A stretch of 64,000 nucleotides of DNA from Gimesia chilikensis (GTDB lineage: Bacteria; Planctomycetota; Planctomycetia; Planctomycetales; Planctomycetaceae): positions 1 through 64,000 of the forward strand of contig NZ_VTSR01000021.1 in assembly GCF_008329715.1 (NCBI RefSeq). Reading direction: 5' to 3'. Made by a program: the position numbers and the translations under genes. Positions 28,419 to 39,008 of the stretch are shown one piece after another (within the stretch, counting starts at the first letter, position 1; each line of letters opens with the position of its first letter). Below the pieces are notes generated by a model. It was not told the origin of the DNA, made no database searches, and saw nothing but the letters and a program-made list of their open reading frames with translations.

Positions 28419-28488
28419 TCTTTCTACACGTCTGCTTTCACCGATCTTTCATTCTTTTGATTTACTGACAGGACAGGATCTCAGGTCA

Positions 28489-28935
28489 ATGCGTTACAAT
28501 CGACTACTTTTGTGTTGTTTATTTCTTGGTCTGGTGGGCTGCGGTGGAGGCGGCAGCGAAAACACGCTGGAAGTCTACCCGGTCAGCGGAACAGTTACCG
28601 TTGATGGAGAAGCCGTCCAGGGTGTCTCGGTCACATTTTTCCCGGAAGGAACGACCAAAGGCAATGGTGGTTTCGGGGCGACAGATGCTTCCGGTCAGTT
28701 TACACTAAAAGACCGCGATCAACGTGATGGCGTTGCCGAGGGCACTTATCGCGTCCTGCTGACACGCCTGGTCAAGCCGGATGGCAGCCCCATTGGTGGC
28801 GAAGAGATGGCAGCCGACGTGGGGGCTGTCAATCAACTGCCCGATATTTACAACGATCCCAAAGGGTCACCTCTCACGGCGACCGTTGGACAGACCAACG
28901 AACCATTCAAATTTGAAATCAAGGGTAAAAAATAA
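28489..28935 (+). CDS. Lipoprotein with carboxypeptidase-regulatory-like domain (unit D)
   Basis: A 148-aa lipoprotein beginning at ATG 28489 (AGG 4-6 nt upstream, weak). Signal peptide MRYNRLLLCCLFLGLVGC ends in a lipobox LVGC followed by a glycine run. One beta-sandwich domain follows: YPVSGTVTVDGEAVQGVSVTF, GATDASGQFTL and EGTYRVLLT. It then carries the tail ADVGAVNQLPDIYNDP, nearly the same as in the unit C lipoprotein. A terminator follows at 29001. Confidence 0.75.
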   Translation: MRYNRLLLCCLFLGLVGCGGGGSENTLEVYPVSGTVTVDGEAVQGVSVTFFPEGTTKGNGGFGATDASGQFTLKDRDQRDGVAEGTYRVLLTRLVKPDGSPIGGEEMAADVGAVNQLPDIYNDPKGSPLTATVGQTNEPFKFEIKGKK

Positions 28936-29000
28936 GAAAGCTTACCCATTTAGCAGACTGCAATAACCGTCTGCAAAAAAAATGCACTGGTCCCTACTAT

Positions 29001-29034
29001 GAACAGGGCAGTCCCGTTGGGGATTGCCCTGTTT
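29001..29034 (+). terminator. Rho-independent terminator ending unit D
   Basis: A long stem, GAACAGGGCAGTCCC with GGGATTGCCCTGTTTTC, around a GTTG loop, ending in TTTT. Confidence 0.85.
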
Positions 29035-29404
29035 TCATTGTTGAATACTAGAATAAAGTGGGCCGATTGTGTTTAAAGATTACCCTGTTTTTGAGGCTTA
29101 ACTCAATAGCATCGATGGGCTTTGGCGTGTTCTTCCAGCAATATCTGTCTGCCGACGATGGTCGATTTTATGAGCGTTGAAAGCCAAAAATCTTCCCGGC
29201 TCGCGCAAGATAATAGCCAGCCAGCAGAGAGCAGGTTTCATTCTTTTGTTCGATTCAAGACGAGGCCAGTCGCTCCTGCTGTTACCTAAATGGGGCTCGT
29301 AAAACCTGGATCGCAATGAACCTGTTGTTGGATGAGGTGAAATTGCGGATATGCTGGTTTCGCTCTTGCTAAAGAACAGAGTTGAGAGAATACCAAAAGA
29401 AATT

Positions 29405-29433
29405 CCCCGGAGTCCTTGAAGAAAACTCCGGGG
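29405..29433 (-). terminator. Rho-independent terminator ending unit E
   Basis: A 9-bp stem, CCCCGGAGT with ACTCCGGGG. Read on the minus strand it is followed by a T-rich AATTTCTTTT. It lies about 80 nt past the unit E lipoprotein stop. Confidence 0.7.
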
Positions 29434-29513
29434 AGAGAGAATCAGCCGTGCTCAGTAAGAGGAATGTCGCGGTAGTGAATTGAGGGACTCATGCTTTTTC
29501 AAGAGCTAAAGAT

Positions 29514-30041
29514 TTAATTGGAGTCCAGTTGAAAATCAAAGGTATTCTCACCTGATTGCACATCTGCTGTCAGCGTGGATTTTACATTATACTTTGATGG
29601 AATGGGTTCTTTCATTATTTTGGCTTTAATTCGTGGCTGTCGCTTGGTCACATCACCATCCTCAGGAGGAGGGGTAGAGATATTTGTGGTATCTGATAAA
29701 TCAGCATTGGCTAAGTCAGTGTCTCCAGTATCCAGTTCTGTTTCGTTCATTGAGAGATCTGCCGTAGTGATACTTACTTTATGTTTTCCAATGATTGCCC
29801 CATCAGATTTGCCTAGATAACTGAGTGAATATTTACCCTCAGAATCTGTCAGCCCTGAAGATGGATTTCCTTCTTCAGGGCTAAATACGACGATCACATT
29901 TGACAGTGGTTCTCCATCCATGGTGACAACCCCGCTGACAGCGCCAAGGTCTACCTTGTCTCCGCCCCCACATCCCACACAACAGCTTACTGTGAGTAGT
30001 GTCAGAAGGATGTGTGAAGGCAATCCATAAACACGTTTCAT
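29514..30041 (-). CDS. Lipoprotein with carboxypeptidase-regulatory-like domain (unit E)
   Basis: A 175-aa lipoprotein; signal peptide MKRVYGLPSHILLTLLTVSC and lipobox CVGC followed by GGG. The beta domain (GVVTMDGEPLSNVIVVFS, GLTDSEGKYSL, IGKHKVSITT) matches the lipoproteins of units C and D. A longer acidic linker (about 95-135) is followed by the IPSKYNVKSTLTADV tail. This resembles the LPxxYxxP element of the other two, though the ADVGAV part is missing. It is read after the unit E pseudopilin on the minus strand, with a hairpin between them. Confidence 0.75.
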   Translation of the reverse strand: MKRVYGLPSHILLTLLTVSCCVGCGGGDKVDLGAVSGVVTMDGEPLSNVIVVFSPEEGNPSSGLTDSEGKYSLSYLGKSDGAIIGKHKVSITTADLSMNETELDTGDTDLANADLSDTTNISTPPPEDGDVTKRQPRIKAKIMKEPIPSKYNVKSTLTADVQSGENTFDFQLDSN

Positions 30042-30171
30042 TCAACCGTTCCTGTTTAAGTTAGATCTTAAGTTGGTAACTCTTTTTCAGTGGTTTCTAT
30101 TTCAAATGAAAAGAGCCATGTAGAACTGGCTTTGTGCGCCAGGCTTGAAATCAGCCCATATAACGAGAATC

Positions 30172-30202
30172 CCCGGTTCTATCAGACATTGATAGAACCG
30201 GG
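30172..30202 (-). terminator. Hairpin between DUF1559 unit E and its lipoprotein gene
   Basis: A perfect 13-bp stem, CCCGGTTCTATCA with TGATAGAACCGGG, and a 5-nt loop, about 42 nt past the pseudopilin stop on the minus strand. It has the same position as the hairpins in units C and D. Confidence 0.65.
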
Positions 30203-30243
30203 AAATAGAGTGTTTTAGAACTCAAGGTGAATCGGGAAAACGC

Positions 30244-31191
<948 letters not shown>

Positions 31192-31893
31192 CTTCACCTC
31201 CGGAGATTAAGTGGATTAAGAGAAATATAGAACTTCTCTTACTCTCATCTGGAGCTCATCCAGTCTCAGAGTGAAGTGAAAATCAGCGCACACAACGCGG
31301 GAAACGAAAGAAAGGGGATTCACCTATGCGAACGCAATTTTCAGACAGGAATTAAGAGCGACTTTGGAGTTCAGACAAGAGTAAAGAATAAATACTACGC
31401 CACATTAACTGCCAGAATCGACAGGAATAGACTCACTAAAACGGGGCGAATGCCCTCAATTACAGATTGGATTGTTTCATTTAAAACCAAAGACAAAATT
31501 TGTCAACAATTTTTTGAAAATTCAAAAACGATCATCCTGCATCCGGACAGCTATCTTATGTGATTACTTGTGTTTAAAGACCGATGAATATTTTTGAGGT
31601 TTTTTCCTCATCAATTAGGATGCGTTGGATAAAGTTTCGTATCACACGCTTCTCATCAATATCCAAAGCAAACAAGAGTTCAATCTATTGAGAACACGGA
31701 TGACTCTCCAGGATGGATCATTTATTGATCGATCATTTGTCTGGAAAACTACAAATTCAAAAGCACTCCGCTTGAACAGCCAGTCTGCATCGAGTCCAAT
31801 CGAAGGTAATAAAACTGAGGCCGGTAAAAAATTAACAACATTGAAAAATGGCTGGTCGAAAAAATAAACAAGGATTAGAAAGCAGGGATAACA
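31192..31893. other. AT-rich intergenic region right of the DUF1559 array
   Basis: About 700 nt with only short frames that show no signal peptide, domain or good ribosome binding site. It likely holds divergent promoters for unit E and the sialidase-like gene. Confidence 0.4.
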
Positions 31894-33060
31894 ATGAGTA
31901 GTCGCACAGTGATCTGGAAGATTGTAATGGCAGGTCTGTTACCGATCTCATTTCTGGGTGCTGCTGAGCAATCAGCTGATTCGCTGGTGAAGCAAGGCAA
32001 AGCCACACGTACGCTGCAGCTGCCTCCTGCGAAGGACAATCCCCGCAACAGTGAAGGGGACTTCATCACCCTCAAAGATGGTCGCATCCTGTTTGTCTAC
32101 ACCCATTTTACCGATGGGGCCGCCGATCACTCTTCCGCTTTCCTGGCCGGACGTTACTCCTCTGATGGCGGTAAAACCTGGACCGCAGAAGATGAAACGA
32201 TCATGCCGAACGACGCGCAGCAGAATATCATGTCGGTTTCACTGCTGCGTCTGCAGGATGGTGCGATCGCGCTGTTCTATCTGCGGAAGAACTCCATTCA
32301 TGATCTCCGACCGGTGATGCGGATCAGCCGTGACGAAGCAGCTACCTGGAGTGAAGCGACCGAAATCATTCCTGCATCAGAAGTCGGTTACTATGTCATG
32401 AATAATGATCGGGTGATTCAGTTACAGGATGGTCGACTGGTACTGCCTTTAGCGTTACACCAGAATCTGCCTGGTTCGAACCGCTTCAATCCCAATGCCC
32501 GTTTTCTCTGCTACTATTCTGATGACCTGGGAAAGAGCTGGCACCGCGGCCAGGCAGCCGAAGTCGAGACGCAACCCGAGAAGAAACATCCTTATATGCA
32601 GGAGCCGGGAATCGTTCAGCTTAAAGACGGAACGGTTATGGGGTTCTGCCGCACGAATGGTGGTAGCCAGTATGTGGCCACATCGAAAGATGGTGGTAAA
32701 ACATTCTCCACACTCAAACCTTCGCAGATCATCTCGCCCGTTTCACCCGCGTCGATTGAGCGTATTCCCTCGACTGGGGATCTACTGCTGGTCTGGAATA
32801 ACCATCAGGACATTCAACCGGCATTACGCGGTAAACGGACTCCCCTGACGATCGCGATCTCGAAGGATGAGGGGCAGACCTGGGAACTCGTCCAGAATGT
32901 GGAAGACAATCCAAACGGGTGGTACTGCTATACCGCGATTGAATTTACAAAAGATGGTGTGCTGCTCGGACATTGTGCCGGAGACCGAACAAAGAACAAT
33001 GGTCTGGCAGAATCACAGATTACATTGATTCCACTCTCGGCGATTTACGGCAAAGACTAA
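31894..33060 (+). CDS. Secreted sialidase-like (BNR/Asp-box) protein
   Basis: A 388-aa protein with a signal peptide (MSSRTVIWKIVMAGLLPISFLGAA); ATG 31894 with AGGGA upstream. A six-bladed propeller is indicated by several Asp-box motifs: SSDGGKTW near 90, SRDEAATW, SDDLGKSW, SKDGGKTF and SKDEGQTW. The first part has the RNSEGDFITLKDGRILFVY block found in planctomycete exo-sialidase-like proteins. It may act as a glycoside hydrolase on exported or environmental glycans, but the sialidase catalytic residues were not verified, so substrate and activity are open. The gene that follows is also an exported polysaccharide-type protein. Confidence 0.75.
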   Translation: MSSRTVIWKIVMAGLLPISFLGAAEQSADSLVKQGKATRTLQLPPAKDNPRNSEGDFITLKDGRILFVYTHFTDGAADHSSAFLAGRYSSDGGKTWTAEDETIMPNDAQQNIMSVSLLRLQDGAIALFYLRKNSIHDLRPVMRISRDEAATWSEATEIIPASEVGYYVMNNDRVIQLQDGRLVLPLALHQNLPGSNRFNPNARFLCYYSDDLGKSWHRGQAAEVETQPEKKHPYMQEPGIVQLKDGTVMGFCRTNGGSQYVATSKDGGKTFSTLKPSQIISPVSPASIERIPSTGDLLLVWNNHQDIQPALRGKRTPLTIAISKDEGQTWELVQNVEDNPNGWYCYTAIEFTKDGVLLGHCAGDRTKNNGLAESQITLIPLSAIYGKD

Positions 33061-33232
33061 CGGTGCTAAGCAGGGTTCGTTGTCTAAAAGTGACAGGCGG
33101 CTGGCCGATAGCGCAAGCGCGCTCAGGCGATTCCTGATTTAGGTCGAATTTCTCTTGAACTGACAGGCTGCTTACGGGAGACTGATTGTTTAAGAGTGTT
33201 TATTAATTCCCTTTATCGTTTCGGAGTTCAAC

Positions 33233-34579
33233 ATGCCTGCATCGTCCGTATCCCGCCGTCAGTTTCTCGGAGCCGCACTCGCTACTGGACTGGTGTCAGC
33301 TGCGACTGGAAAGCTGGTCGCAGGTCAGAAGCCAGCGGTAAACGACCCGCGGGCCACCGACGGCGATCAACGATTTGAACCGAACTGGGACGAGCGACTG
33401 TCGATTTCCGTGGGAACCGACAAAGGGGATATCGTAGGCAGCAGCGACAAAGCATTGCAGGCCGCCATCGACTATATCGCCGGCAAAGGAGGTGGCACGG
33501 TTCAAATCCTGCCCGGCACGTTCACATTGCGTAATGCCCTGCATCTGCCTTCTCATATCCGCCTGCTGGGAAGCGGCCCCGAGACGATCATCACCAAAGG
33601 CCCCTCGGAAACGGTGGCGATTTCCGAAGACTCGGACTGGTACGATCAGGAGATCACACTGGAGAAGTCAACTGGTTTCCAGGTAGGCGATGGTGTCGTG
33701 CTGGTCACAAAGAATCCAAGTACCGGCGGACAGGATGTCATTAAACGCACACTCGTGGCACGCTCGGGAAATCGTTTCAAGTTGAATGATGGTCTCCGGA
33801 AAAATGTCTGGCTTTCCGGGAAGCCGACGGTTGCTTCACTGTTCCCTTTGTTGACCAGTGAATATACCCGCGACGTTGTGATCGAAAATCTGACGCTGGA
33901 CGGCAATCGGAAAAACAATACTAACCTCAACGGCAACTACGGGGGTTGCATCTTTCTGCAGGATTGCAATCGCTACTCAATTCGGAATGTCACCGCGCGC
34001 AACTACAACGGGGACGGCATCAGCTTCCAGATCTGTCACGATGTGAAAGTCGAAAATTGCCACAGTCATGATCACGAGGGACTGGGCGTGCACCCGGGCT
34101 CCGGTTCACAGCGCCCCCTGATTCAGAATAACCGCTTCGAGAACAATCATATTGGACTGTTCTGGTGCTGGGGTGTGAAATACGGACTGGCCGAAAAGAA
34201 TCAGCTGACGGGCAATGATATCGGCATCTCTATCGGTCACAACGATACCGACAATGTGATGCGTGAGAATATTGTCGCCGACAGTAAGCAGGTGGGAATC
34301 CTGTTCCGCAACGACGCCCGCGGCAAGAACTTCTGGGCCAACCGGAATACCGTGGTCAAAAATCAGATCCTCAACAGCGGTGCCGCGAATGGTGTGGCCA
34401 TCGATATTACGGGCCGGACTTCAGATCTGGTCATCAAAGAAAATCTGATCAGCGAACAACGCCAGCCGATGCAGCGGACCGGGATCCGCATTGGTCCAGA
34501 GGCAGGCAAGATTGAGCTGGCTGACAACAAGATTGAGGGCTTCATGAAGTCGATTGACGATCAACGTCAGGCGACCTGA
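33233..34579 (+). CDS. Tat-exported right-handed beta-helix (pectate-lyase-like) protein
   Basis: A 448-aa protein with a twin-arginine signal (SRRQFLGAALATGLVSA), so it is exported folded. ATG 33233 with GGAG upstream. The body is a right-handed parallel beta-helix: an N-terminal GGGTVQILPGTFTLRNALHL, then many short turns with N-rich ladders (LTGNDIGISIGHNDTDN, NRNTVVKNQILNSG). The IQNNRFENNHIGLFWCWG part is typical of pectate-lyase-like NosD/periplasmic repeats. It probably degrades or binds a polysaccharide. Catalytic residues cannot be picked safely. Confidence 0.78.
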   Translation: MPASSVSRRQFLGAALATGLVSAATGKLVAGQKPAVNDPRATDGDQRFEPNWDERLSISVGTDKGDIVGSSDKALQAAIDYIAGKGGGTVQILPGTFTLRNALHLPSHIRLLGSGPETIITKGPSETVAISEDSDWYDQEITLEKSTGFQVGDGVVLVTKNPSTGGQDVIKRTLVARSGNRFKLNDGLRKNVWLSGKPTVASLFPLLTSEYTRDVVIENLTLDGNRKNNTNLNGNYGGCIFLQDCNRYSIRNVTARNYNGDGISFQICHDVKVENCHSHDHEGLGVHPGSGSQRPLIQNNRFENNHIGLFWCWGVKYGLAEKNQLTGNDIGISIGHNDTDNVMRENIVADSKQVGILFRNDARGKNFWANRNTVVKNQILNSGAANGVAIDITGRTSDLVIKENLISEQRQPMQRTGIRIGPEAGKIELADNKIEGFMKSIDDQRQAT

Positions 34580-34609
34580 GCACTCTGATCCCCGTTGGAA
34601 CCAGAGTGC
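34580..34609. terminator. Terminator hairpin between converging genes
   Basis: An 8-bp stem, GCACTCTG with CAGAGTGC, around a 14-nt loop, between the beta-helix gene and the aminotransferase gene, which face each other. Confidence 0.5.
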
Positions 34610-34621
34610 GCGGCCCGTTGT

Positions 34622-35860
34622 TTACTTGTTGGCGGCGATTTCTTCCGACTTCATGACTTTGCCGATCTGCTTGACGGCCTGTCGCAGTCGCTGAGAATTC
34701 TCGACGATGGCCATCCGCAGGTAGCCTTCGCCGTCTTCACCGAATCCACGTCCGGGGCTGACAGCAACGCCTCCTTCGTCCAGCAGTTTCATGGCGAAGT
34801 CGATTGAGCCCATCTGTGCCCAGGGTTCTGGAATCTTGGCCCAGATGAACATGCCGGCTTTGGGACGTTCAATTTCCCAACCCAGGCGTTCCAGGCCATC
34901 ACAGAAGACATCCCGTCGCTGCTGGTACTCGGCGGCAATACTGTCGACTGCTGCTTCACAGTGCCGCATGGCGACGATGGCTGCGATCTGAACCGGCTGA
35001 AACAGGCCGTAGTCGTAGTACCCTTTAATGGTGGAAAGTGCCCGCACCATTTCCGAGTTGCCTGAGCAGAAGCCGATACGCCAGCCAGCCATGCTGAAGC
35101 CTTTACTCATGGTTGTGAATTCAACGCCGACGTCTGTGGCACCGGGAGTAGCGAGGAAGCTGGGAGCCTTATAGCCATCGAAGCAGATGTCGGCGTAGGC
35201 GAAGTCGCTGATCACCATGAACGAGTATTTGCGGGCCAGGCGGACCAGCTCGACATAGAAATCCTGTTCAATGACGGTCGCGCTGGGGTTGTGGGGGAAG
35301 TTGACCACAACGACCTTGGGTTTGGGATACAGGTGTTCGCAGGTGTAAGCGATGTTCGAGAGGAACTGATCCGGCTCGCGGACGTCCAGTTCAATCACGT
35401 TGCCTGCAGCCAGCATCACAGCATAGACGTGGACCGGGAACGAGGGGGACGGCACGATGGCAGTGTCCCCGGGGCCCATCAGGGCCAGGCACATGTGGCT
35501 GAATCCCTCTTTAGATCCGATACAGGTCACGACTTCGGAGTCGGGATCGAGTCGGACACCATATTTTTTCCAGTAACGGGCCGTCACTTCTTTTCTCAGG
35601 TTGGCAATTCCGTTCGCGACTGAATAGCGGTGGTTCCGCGGATCAGCGAGTGCCTCGGACATTTTCTCAACGATCAGCGGATCCGGCGGGTCTGTGGGAT
35701 TCCCCATACCCAGATCGATGACATCGATTCCCGCCACCCGTTTCTGGTATTTCAGCTTGTTGATTTTTCCAAAAAGGTATGGGGGTAAACGCTTTACTCG
35801 TTCAGCAACCGGGATGGTAAAACCGTCATCTGAAGAGGGAACTTCGGATTCGCCACGCAT
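34622..35860 (-). CDS. Class I/II PLP aminotransferase (AlaC/DapL-like)
   Basis: A 412-aa cytosolic fold-type I aminotransferase. It has the [16 protein letters not shown]-terminal block, [15 protein letters not shown] and [19 protein letters not shown]. It also has [12 protein letters not shown] with the PLP-binding Asn, [12 protein letters not shown] with Asp/Tyr, and the lysine motif [15 protein letters not shown]. The combination is that of alanine-synthesising AlaC and the LL-diaminopimelate aminotransferase group. I cannot decide between alanine/glutamate and diaminopimelate as substrate. ATG at 35858-35860, with a weak upstream AGG. Confidence 0.85.
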   Translation of the reverse strand: MRGESEVPSSDDGFTIPVAERVKRLPPYLFGKINKLKYQKRVAGIDVIDLGMGNPTDPPDPLIVEKMSEALADPRNHRYSVANGIANLRKEVTARYWKKYGVRLDPDSEVVTCIGSKEGFSHMCLALMGPGDTAIVPSPSFPVHVYAVMLAAGNVIELDVREPDQFLSNIAYTCEHLYPKPKVVVVNFPHNPSATVIEQDFYVELVRLARKYSFMVISDFAYADICFDGYKAPSFLATPGATDVGVEFTTMSKGFSMAGWRIGFCSGNSEMVRALSTIKGYYDYGLFQPVQIAAIVAMRHCEAAVDSIAAEYQQRRDVFCDGLERLGWEIERPKAGMFIWAKIPEPWAQMGSIDFAMKLLDEGGVAVSPGRGFGEDGEGYLRMAIVENSQRLRQAVKQIGKVMKSEEIAANK

Positions 35861-36038
35861 AATGAAAACACTACCTGTAATACATGGAATATTTGTCTAC
35901 TGTCATCCAGGGGTTGTCTGTTCCATTCGCTTCCACCGGAGGCGATGGCCCTGGCCTGAGCTCTGCCATTTTACGCGATTGTCCTGAAAAATGCGCCTGC
36001 GGAATATGAGTAATTTTTCACAGAACGCAGCAGGACAC

Positions 36039-36075
36039 GAAAAAACGCGTGTCAGTAAGGCAGGACTGACACGCG
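36039..36075 (-). terminator. Rho-independent terminator after the parvulin-like gene
   Basis: An 11-bp stem, CGCGTGTCAGT with ACTGACACGCG. On the minus strand it is followed by TTTTTTT (A run at 36039-36045). It lies 50 nt past the stop at 36126. Confidence 0.85.
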
Positions 36076-36125
36076 CCGGGGTGAACTGGTTCTCTTACAG
36101 GAGAATATTCAGGCCGAATCCACTC

Positions 36126-37226
36126 TTAGCGAGTCGGACGGTTCAGTCCCTGTGTGGGGCTGGGAATGGCCTGCTGTACCGGAGACTGTCCGAAGTTGGT
36201 CCCTGATGTCTGGGAAACACCACCGGTCACGGTGTTGGTGATGTAGTTGTCGACACGGGTTTCTTCTTTCAGCTTGGCGAAGACCCGGGCGACTGCTTCC
36301 TGGGTCTGTTCTTCGGTCAGCTGTTCGATCAGCTGGCTTTTGACTTCCTCGATGTTGGTGACGACCGGATCGGTGTGTCCTTCGCACATCAGGATTGCAT
36401 ACCGGCTGGGACCGATCTGAATGATTCCGGAGATTTCGCCTTCTTTCAGTTTGAAGGCTGCTTTCCAGAGACTCTCGTTGTCAGAGTACTGTGGGATCGG
36501 CTGGATAGCACCACCCAGAGCACGACTGTTAGGTTCGATGGAGAAATCGCGGGCTTTGCGTTCAAAGTCGGCGGGGTTCCGTTTCACGTCATCCCAGACT
36601 TTCTGAGCGCGGTGCAGGTTGTCCATCATGATCATGCGGGCTTTGACCCGGGGACCGTAATCGCGAACGAAGGCTTTCTGGACTTCAGCCTGTGTCAGGT
36701 GAGTCTGTTGTCCAGCCAGTTTCCGCAGGGCCAGCATCGGCCAGATAACGTTCCGACGATACTGGCTGGGATTCATTTTCCGTTCTGCCTGCAGCATGTC
36801 GTACCAGGTTTTGGTATCCAGGTTGAAACGCTTGGCGATTTTTTCGACTTCAGCGTGAACTTCAGCCTGTTCAACAGTCACGCCGGCTTTTTGACAAGCC
36901 TGTTCGATGACGGCACGGTTAATTACGTTTTCCAGAACTTCCGGACCGTAAAGGGCGATACATTCGCGGGCCAGTTCATCTTCGGTGATAACGACACTCC
37001 CGACTTTCGCAACGGGCTGGCTGCGAACGGCGGGCTGGTTACCTGAGAGGCGTACTTTGCCAGCGGATTTGTCTTCTCCCGCAGAACCGGTTTTGGCGTT
37101 GAAGGTCTGGAAAAAGAGGACGCCAGCGAGAAGAACCAGTCCGGTACCGGCTGCGAAAAAGATGATTTTCCGTTTTGATTTCGTCTTGGTCTGGGTCGCA
37201 TGCGGGTTTGGGGTTGGTTCGCCCAT
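36126..37226 (-). CDS. Membrane-anchored parvulin-type peptidyl-prolyl isomerase
   Basis: A 366-aa protein with a short cytosolic start, one membrane helix (IIFFAAGTGLVLLAGVLFF, about 21-39) and a periplasmic remainder. A SurA/PrsA-like N-terminal helical part (VVITEDELARECIALYGPE) is followed by a parvulin domain at about 190-290 (ALGGAIQPI, LKEGEISGIIQIG, YAILMCEGH) and a helical then unstructured tail. It is likely a folding factor for exported or outer-membrane proteins. ATG at 37224-37226 with GGAG 10 nt upstream. It is monocistronic. Confidence 0.8.
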   Translation of the reverse strand: MGEPTPNPHATQTKTKSKRKIIFFAAGTGLVLLAGVLFFQTFNAKTGSAGEDKSAGKVRLSGNQPAVRSQPVAKVGSVVITEDELARECIALYGPEVLENVINRAVIEQACQKAGVTVEQAEVHAEVEKIAKRFNLDTKTWYDMLQAERKMNPSQYRRNVIWPMLALRKLAGQQTHLTQAEVQKAFVRDYGPRVKARMIMMDNLHRAQKVWDDVKRNPADFERKARDFSIEPNSRALGGAIQPIPQYSDNESLWKAAFKLKEGEISGIIQIGPSRYAILMCEGHTDPVVTNIEEVKSQLIEQLTEEQTQEAVARVFAKLKEETRVDNYITNTVTGGVSQTSGTNFGQSPVQQAIPSPTQGLNRPTR

Positions 37227-37809
37227 TGCTTAAAATCTCCATTTTTGTATCCGACGCGAGTGGATCATGTGATTGCCTGAGTTCACCCCCACCGGCTCTC
37301 CTGGCCGGGTTCCAGGATCCTTTGGGTCTGCGGATCGCGAGGAAACGTTTGCGGAGTCATCAATCACGTTGATACTGATTCGTCAGAAGATTTACGAAAC
37401 TTCCTTGTCTCAAGCTCTACCATAAGAGCGCGGCGGAAATGTAAAACTTTCAACAAAACAGGTCAACAGCAATTTATTGGAGCGGAAAAGCAGGTGTTTT
37501 TTCGCCTTTTTCACCAGAAATATCGCCGTTTTTTGAGCCAAAAGTCATCGGTTTGCGTTTTTCTGCACAGGCAGTGCTGGAGTCGATTCCAGTTACATAA
37601 TCAGGGCGAGAACAACATCGGGCAGGATTTTTGCTCTGTGAGGCGCCTGATTCGAGAATATTCAGTCGGTCAGCGATTTCTTTGATTGCGGGCCAAGTTG
37701 ACAGAGGGGTACAATCAGTTGAGCGGCACATTCGTGGCCCGCGATTCTCATTGACCTTTCAACCGATCAGATAAATTAAACAGCGAGAGAACAGACAGGG
37801 GAGATCGAT
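37227..37809. other. Intergenic region between the parvulin and SPFH genes
   Basis: About 580 nt between divergent genes. No gene, repeat or hairpin was recognised; promoters for both directions are expected here. Confidence 0.35.
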
Positions 37810-38919
37810 ATGGGATTCTGGATGGATAAATTACGGGGAGAGCTGGTCGATATCATCGAGTGGATCGATGATTCCAAGCATACCCTGACCTGGCGTTTTC
37901 CCCGGTATCAGAATGAAATCAAAAATGGAGCCGAGCTGATCGTACGACCGGGGCAGATGGCCCTGTTTGTGCATCGTGGACAGGTAGCCGATGTCTTCGA
38001 GCCAGGCCATTATCAGCTCACGACAGACAACCTGCCGATTCTGGCAACGCTGCAGGGCTGGAAACATGGCTTCAACAGCCCGTTTCGATCCGAAGTCTAC
38101 TTTGTCAACACGACCCAGGTCACAGACCTGAAGTGGGGAACTCCCAATCCGATCATGCTGCGTGATCCGGAATTCGGGCCTATCCGCTTGCGGGCATTCG
38201 GGAATTATTCGCTCAAAGCTAACGATCCCCGGATTCTGATCAAGGAACTGGTGGGCACCGATTCCGAGTTTCATTCCAACGAAATCAATGAACTCCTGCG
38301 GTCGATCATCATCAGTTCCTTCGCTGATCTGCTGGGAGAATCGAAATACGCGGCCCTGGATCTGGCTTCCAAATACACCGAAATTTCGCTCGAGTTGAAA
38401 AAGCTGGTCAACGAACGCATCGACGATGAATACGGGCTGGAAGTGCCCCAGATGCTGATCGTGAATATCTCTTTGCCGGAAAGTGTCGAGAAGGCCCTCG
38501 ATACGCGAACCAGCATGGGAGTCATCGGCGACATGAACCAGTTCCAGCAGTACCAGATGGGGCAGGCGATGCTCTCTGCTGCCGAGAACCCCGCCGGAGG
38601 TGGCGCTGCAGACGGCATGGGACTGGGCATGGGCTTCGCGATGGCCAACCGGATGATGCAGCCCGGAGGAGCGGGTGCACCCGGACCAATGTCGCCACCC
38701 CCTCCACCGCCGGCAGCCTGGCACATCGCTGCGAACGGGCAGTCGCAAGGTCCGTTTGCGCTGGAAGTCATTTCAGACGGAATTGCCAAGGGGCAGATCA
38801 CCGCCAATACCCAGGTCTGGTCAGCCGGCATGTCGGGCTGGTTACCGGCGGGACAGGTTCCCCAGCTGGCGGCACTCTTCCAGGCAGCCACACCTCCTCC
38901 ACCGCCGCCAGCCAGTTAG
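37810..38919 (+). CDS. SPFH-domain protein with C-terminal GYF_2 domain
   Basis: A 369-aa soluble protein of the YdjI/virion-core-like SPFH family. The SPFH part (about 20-250) contains IVRPGQMALFVHRGQV, YFVNTTQV and KWGTPNPIMLRDPEFG. A glycine/methionine-rich linker (about 255-295) and a proline run lead to a GYF_2 (DUF4339) domain, WHIAANGQSQGPF to GWLPAGQVPQL, and then a second proline run. ATG 37810 follows GGGGAG. SPFH proteins form ring or cage scaffolds at membranes; GYF_2 domains bind proline-rich peptides. The protein may scaffold membrane patches; the target is unknown. Confidence 0.8.
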   Translation: MGFWMDKLRGELVDIIEWIDDSKHTLTWRFPRYQNEIKNGAELIVRPGQMALFVHRGQVADVFEPGHYQLTTDNLPILATLQGWKHGFNSPFRSEVYFVNTTQVTDLKWGTPNPIMLRDPEFGPIRLRAFGNYSLKANDPRILIKELVGTDSEFHSNEINELLRSIIISSFADLLGESKYAALDLASKYTEISLELKKLVNERIDDEYGLEVPQMLIVNISLPESVEKALDTRTSMGVIGDMNQFQQYQMGQAMLSAAENPAGGGAADGMGLGMGFAMANRMMQPGGAGAPGPMSPPPPPPAAWHIAANGQSQGPFALEVISDGIAKGQITANTQVWSAGMSGWLPAGQVPQLAALFQAATPPPPPPAS

Positions 38920-39008
38920 TAGAGAAGGTGCAGTCAGCAGGCCATGCATTGTAGATTCCACAGGCACGGGAATGATTCCCTGCCGCGAGACCGGAGGCGG
39001 GTGTTCGC

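Larger units (their letters stand above)
28936..29513. other. Convergent intergenic region in the DUF1559 array
   Basis: About 580 nt between units D (plus) and E (minus). It holds one terminator for each side (29001-29034 and 29405-29433). Nothing else is recognised between them. Confidence 0.4.

Noticed and set aside
31276-31867. Two short plus-strand frames before the sialidase-like gene
   Set aside because: They are lysine- and threonine-rich without domains, and their starts lack a ribosome binding site; they look like AT-rich intergenic DNA.
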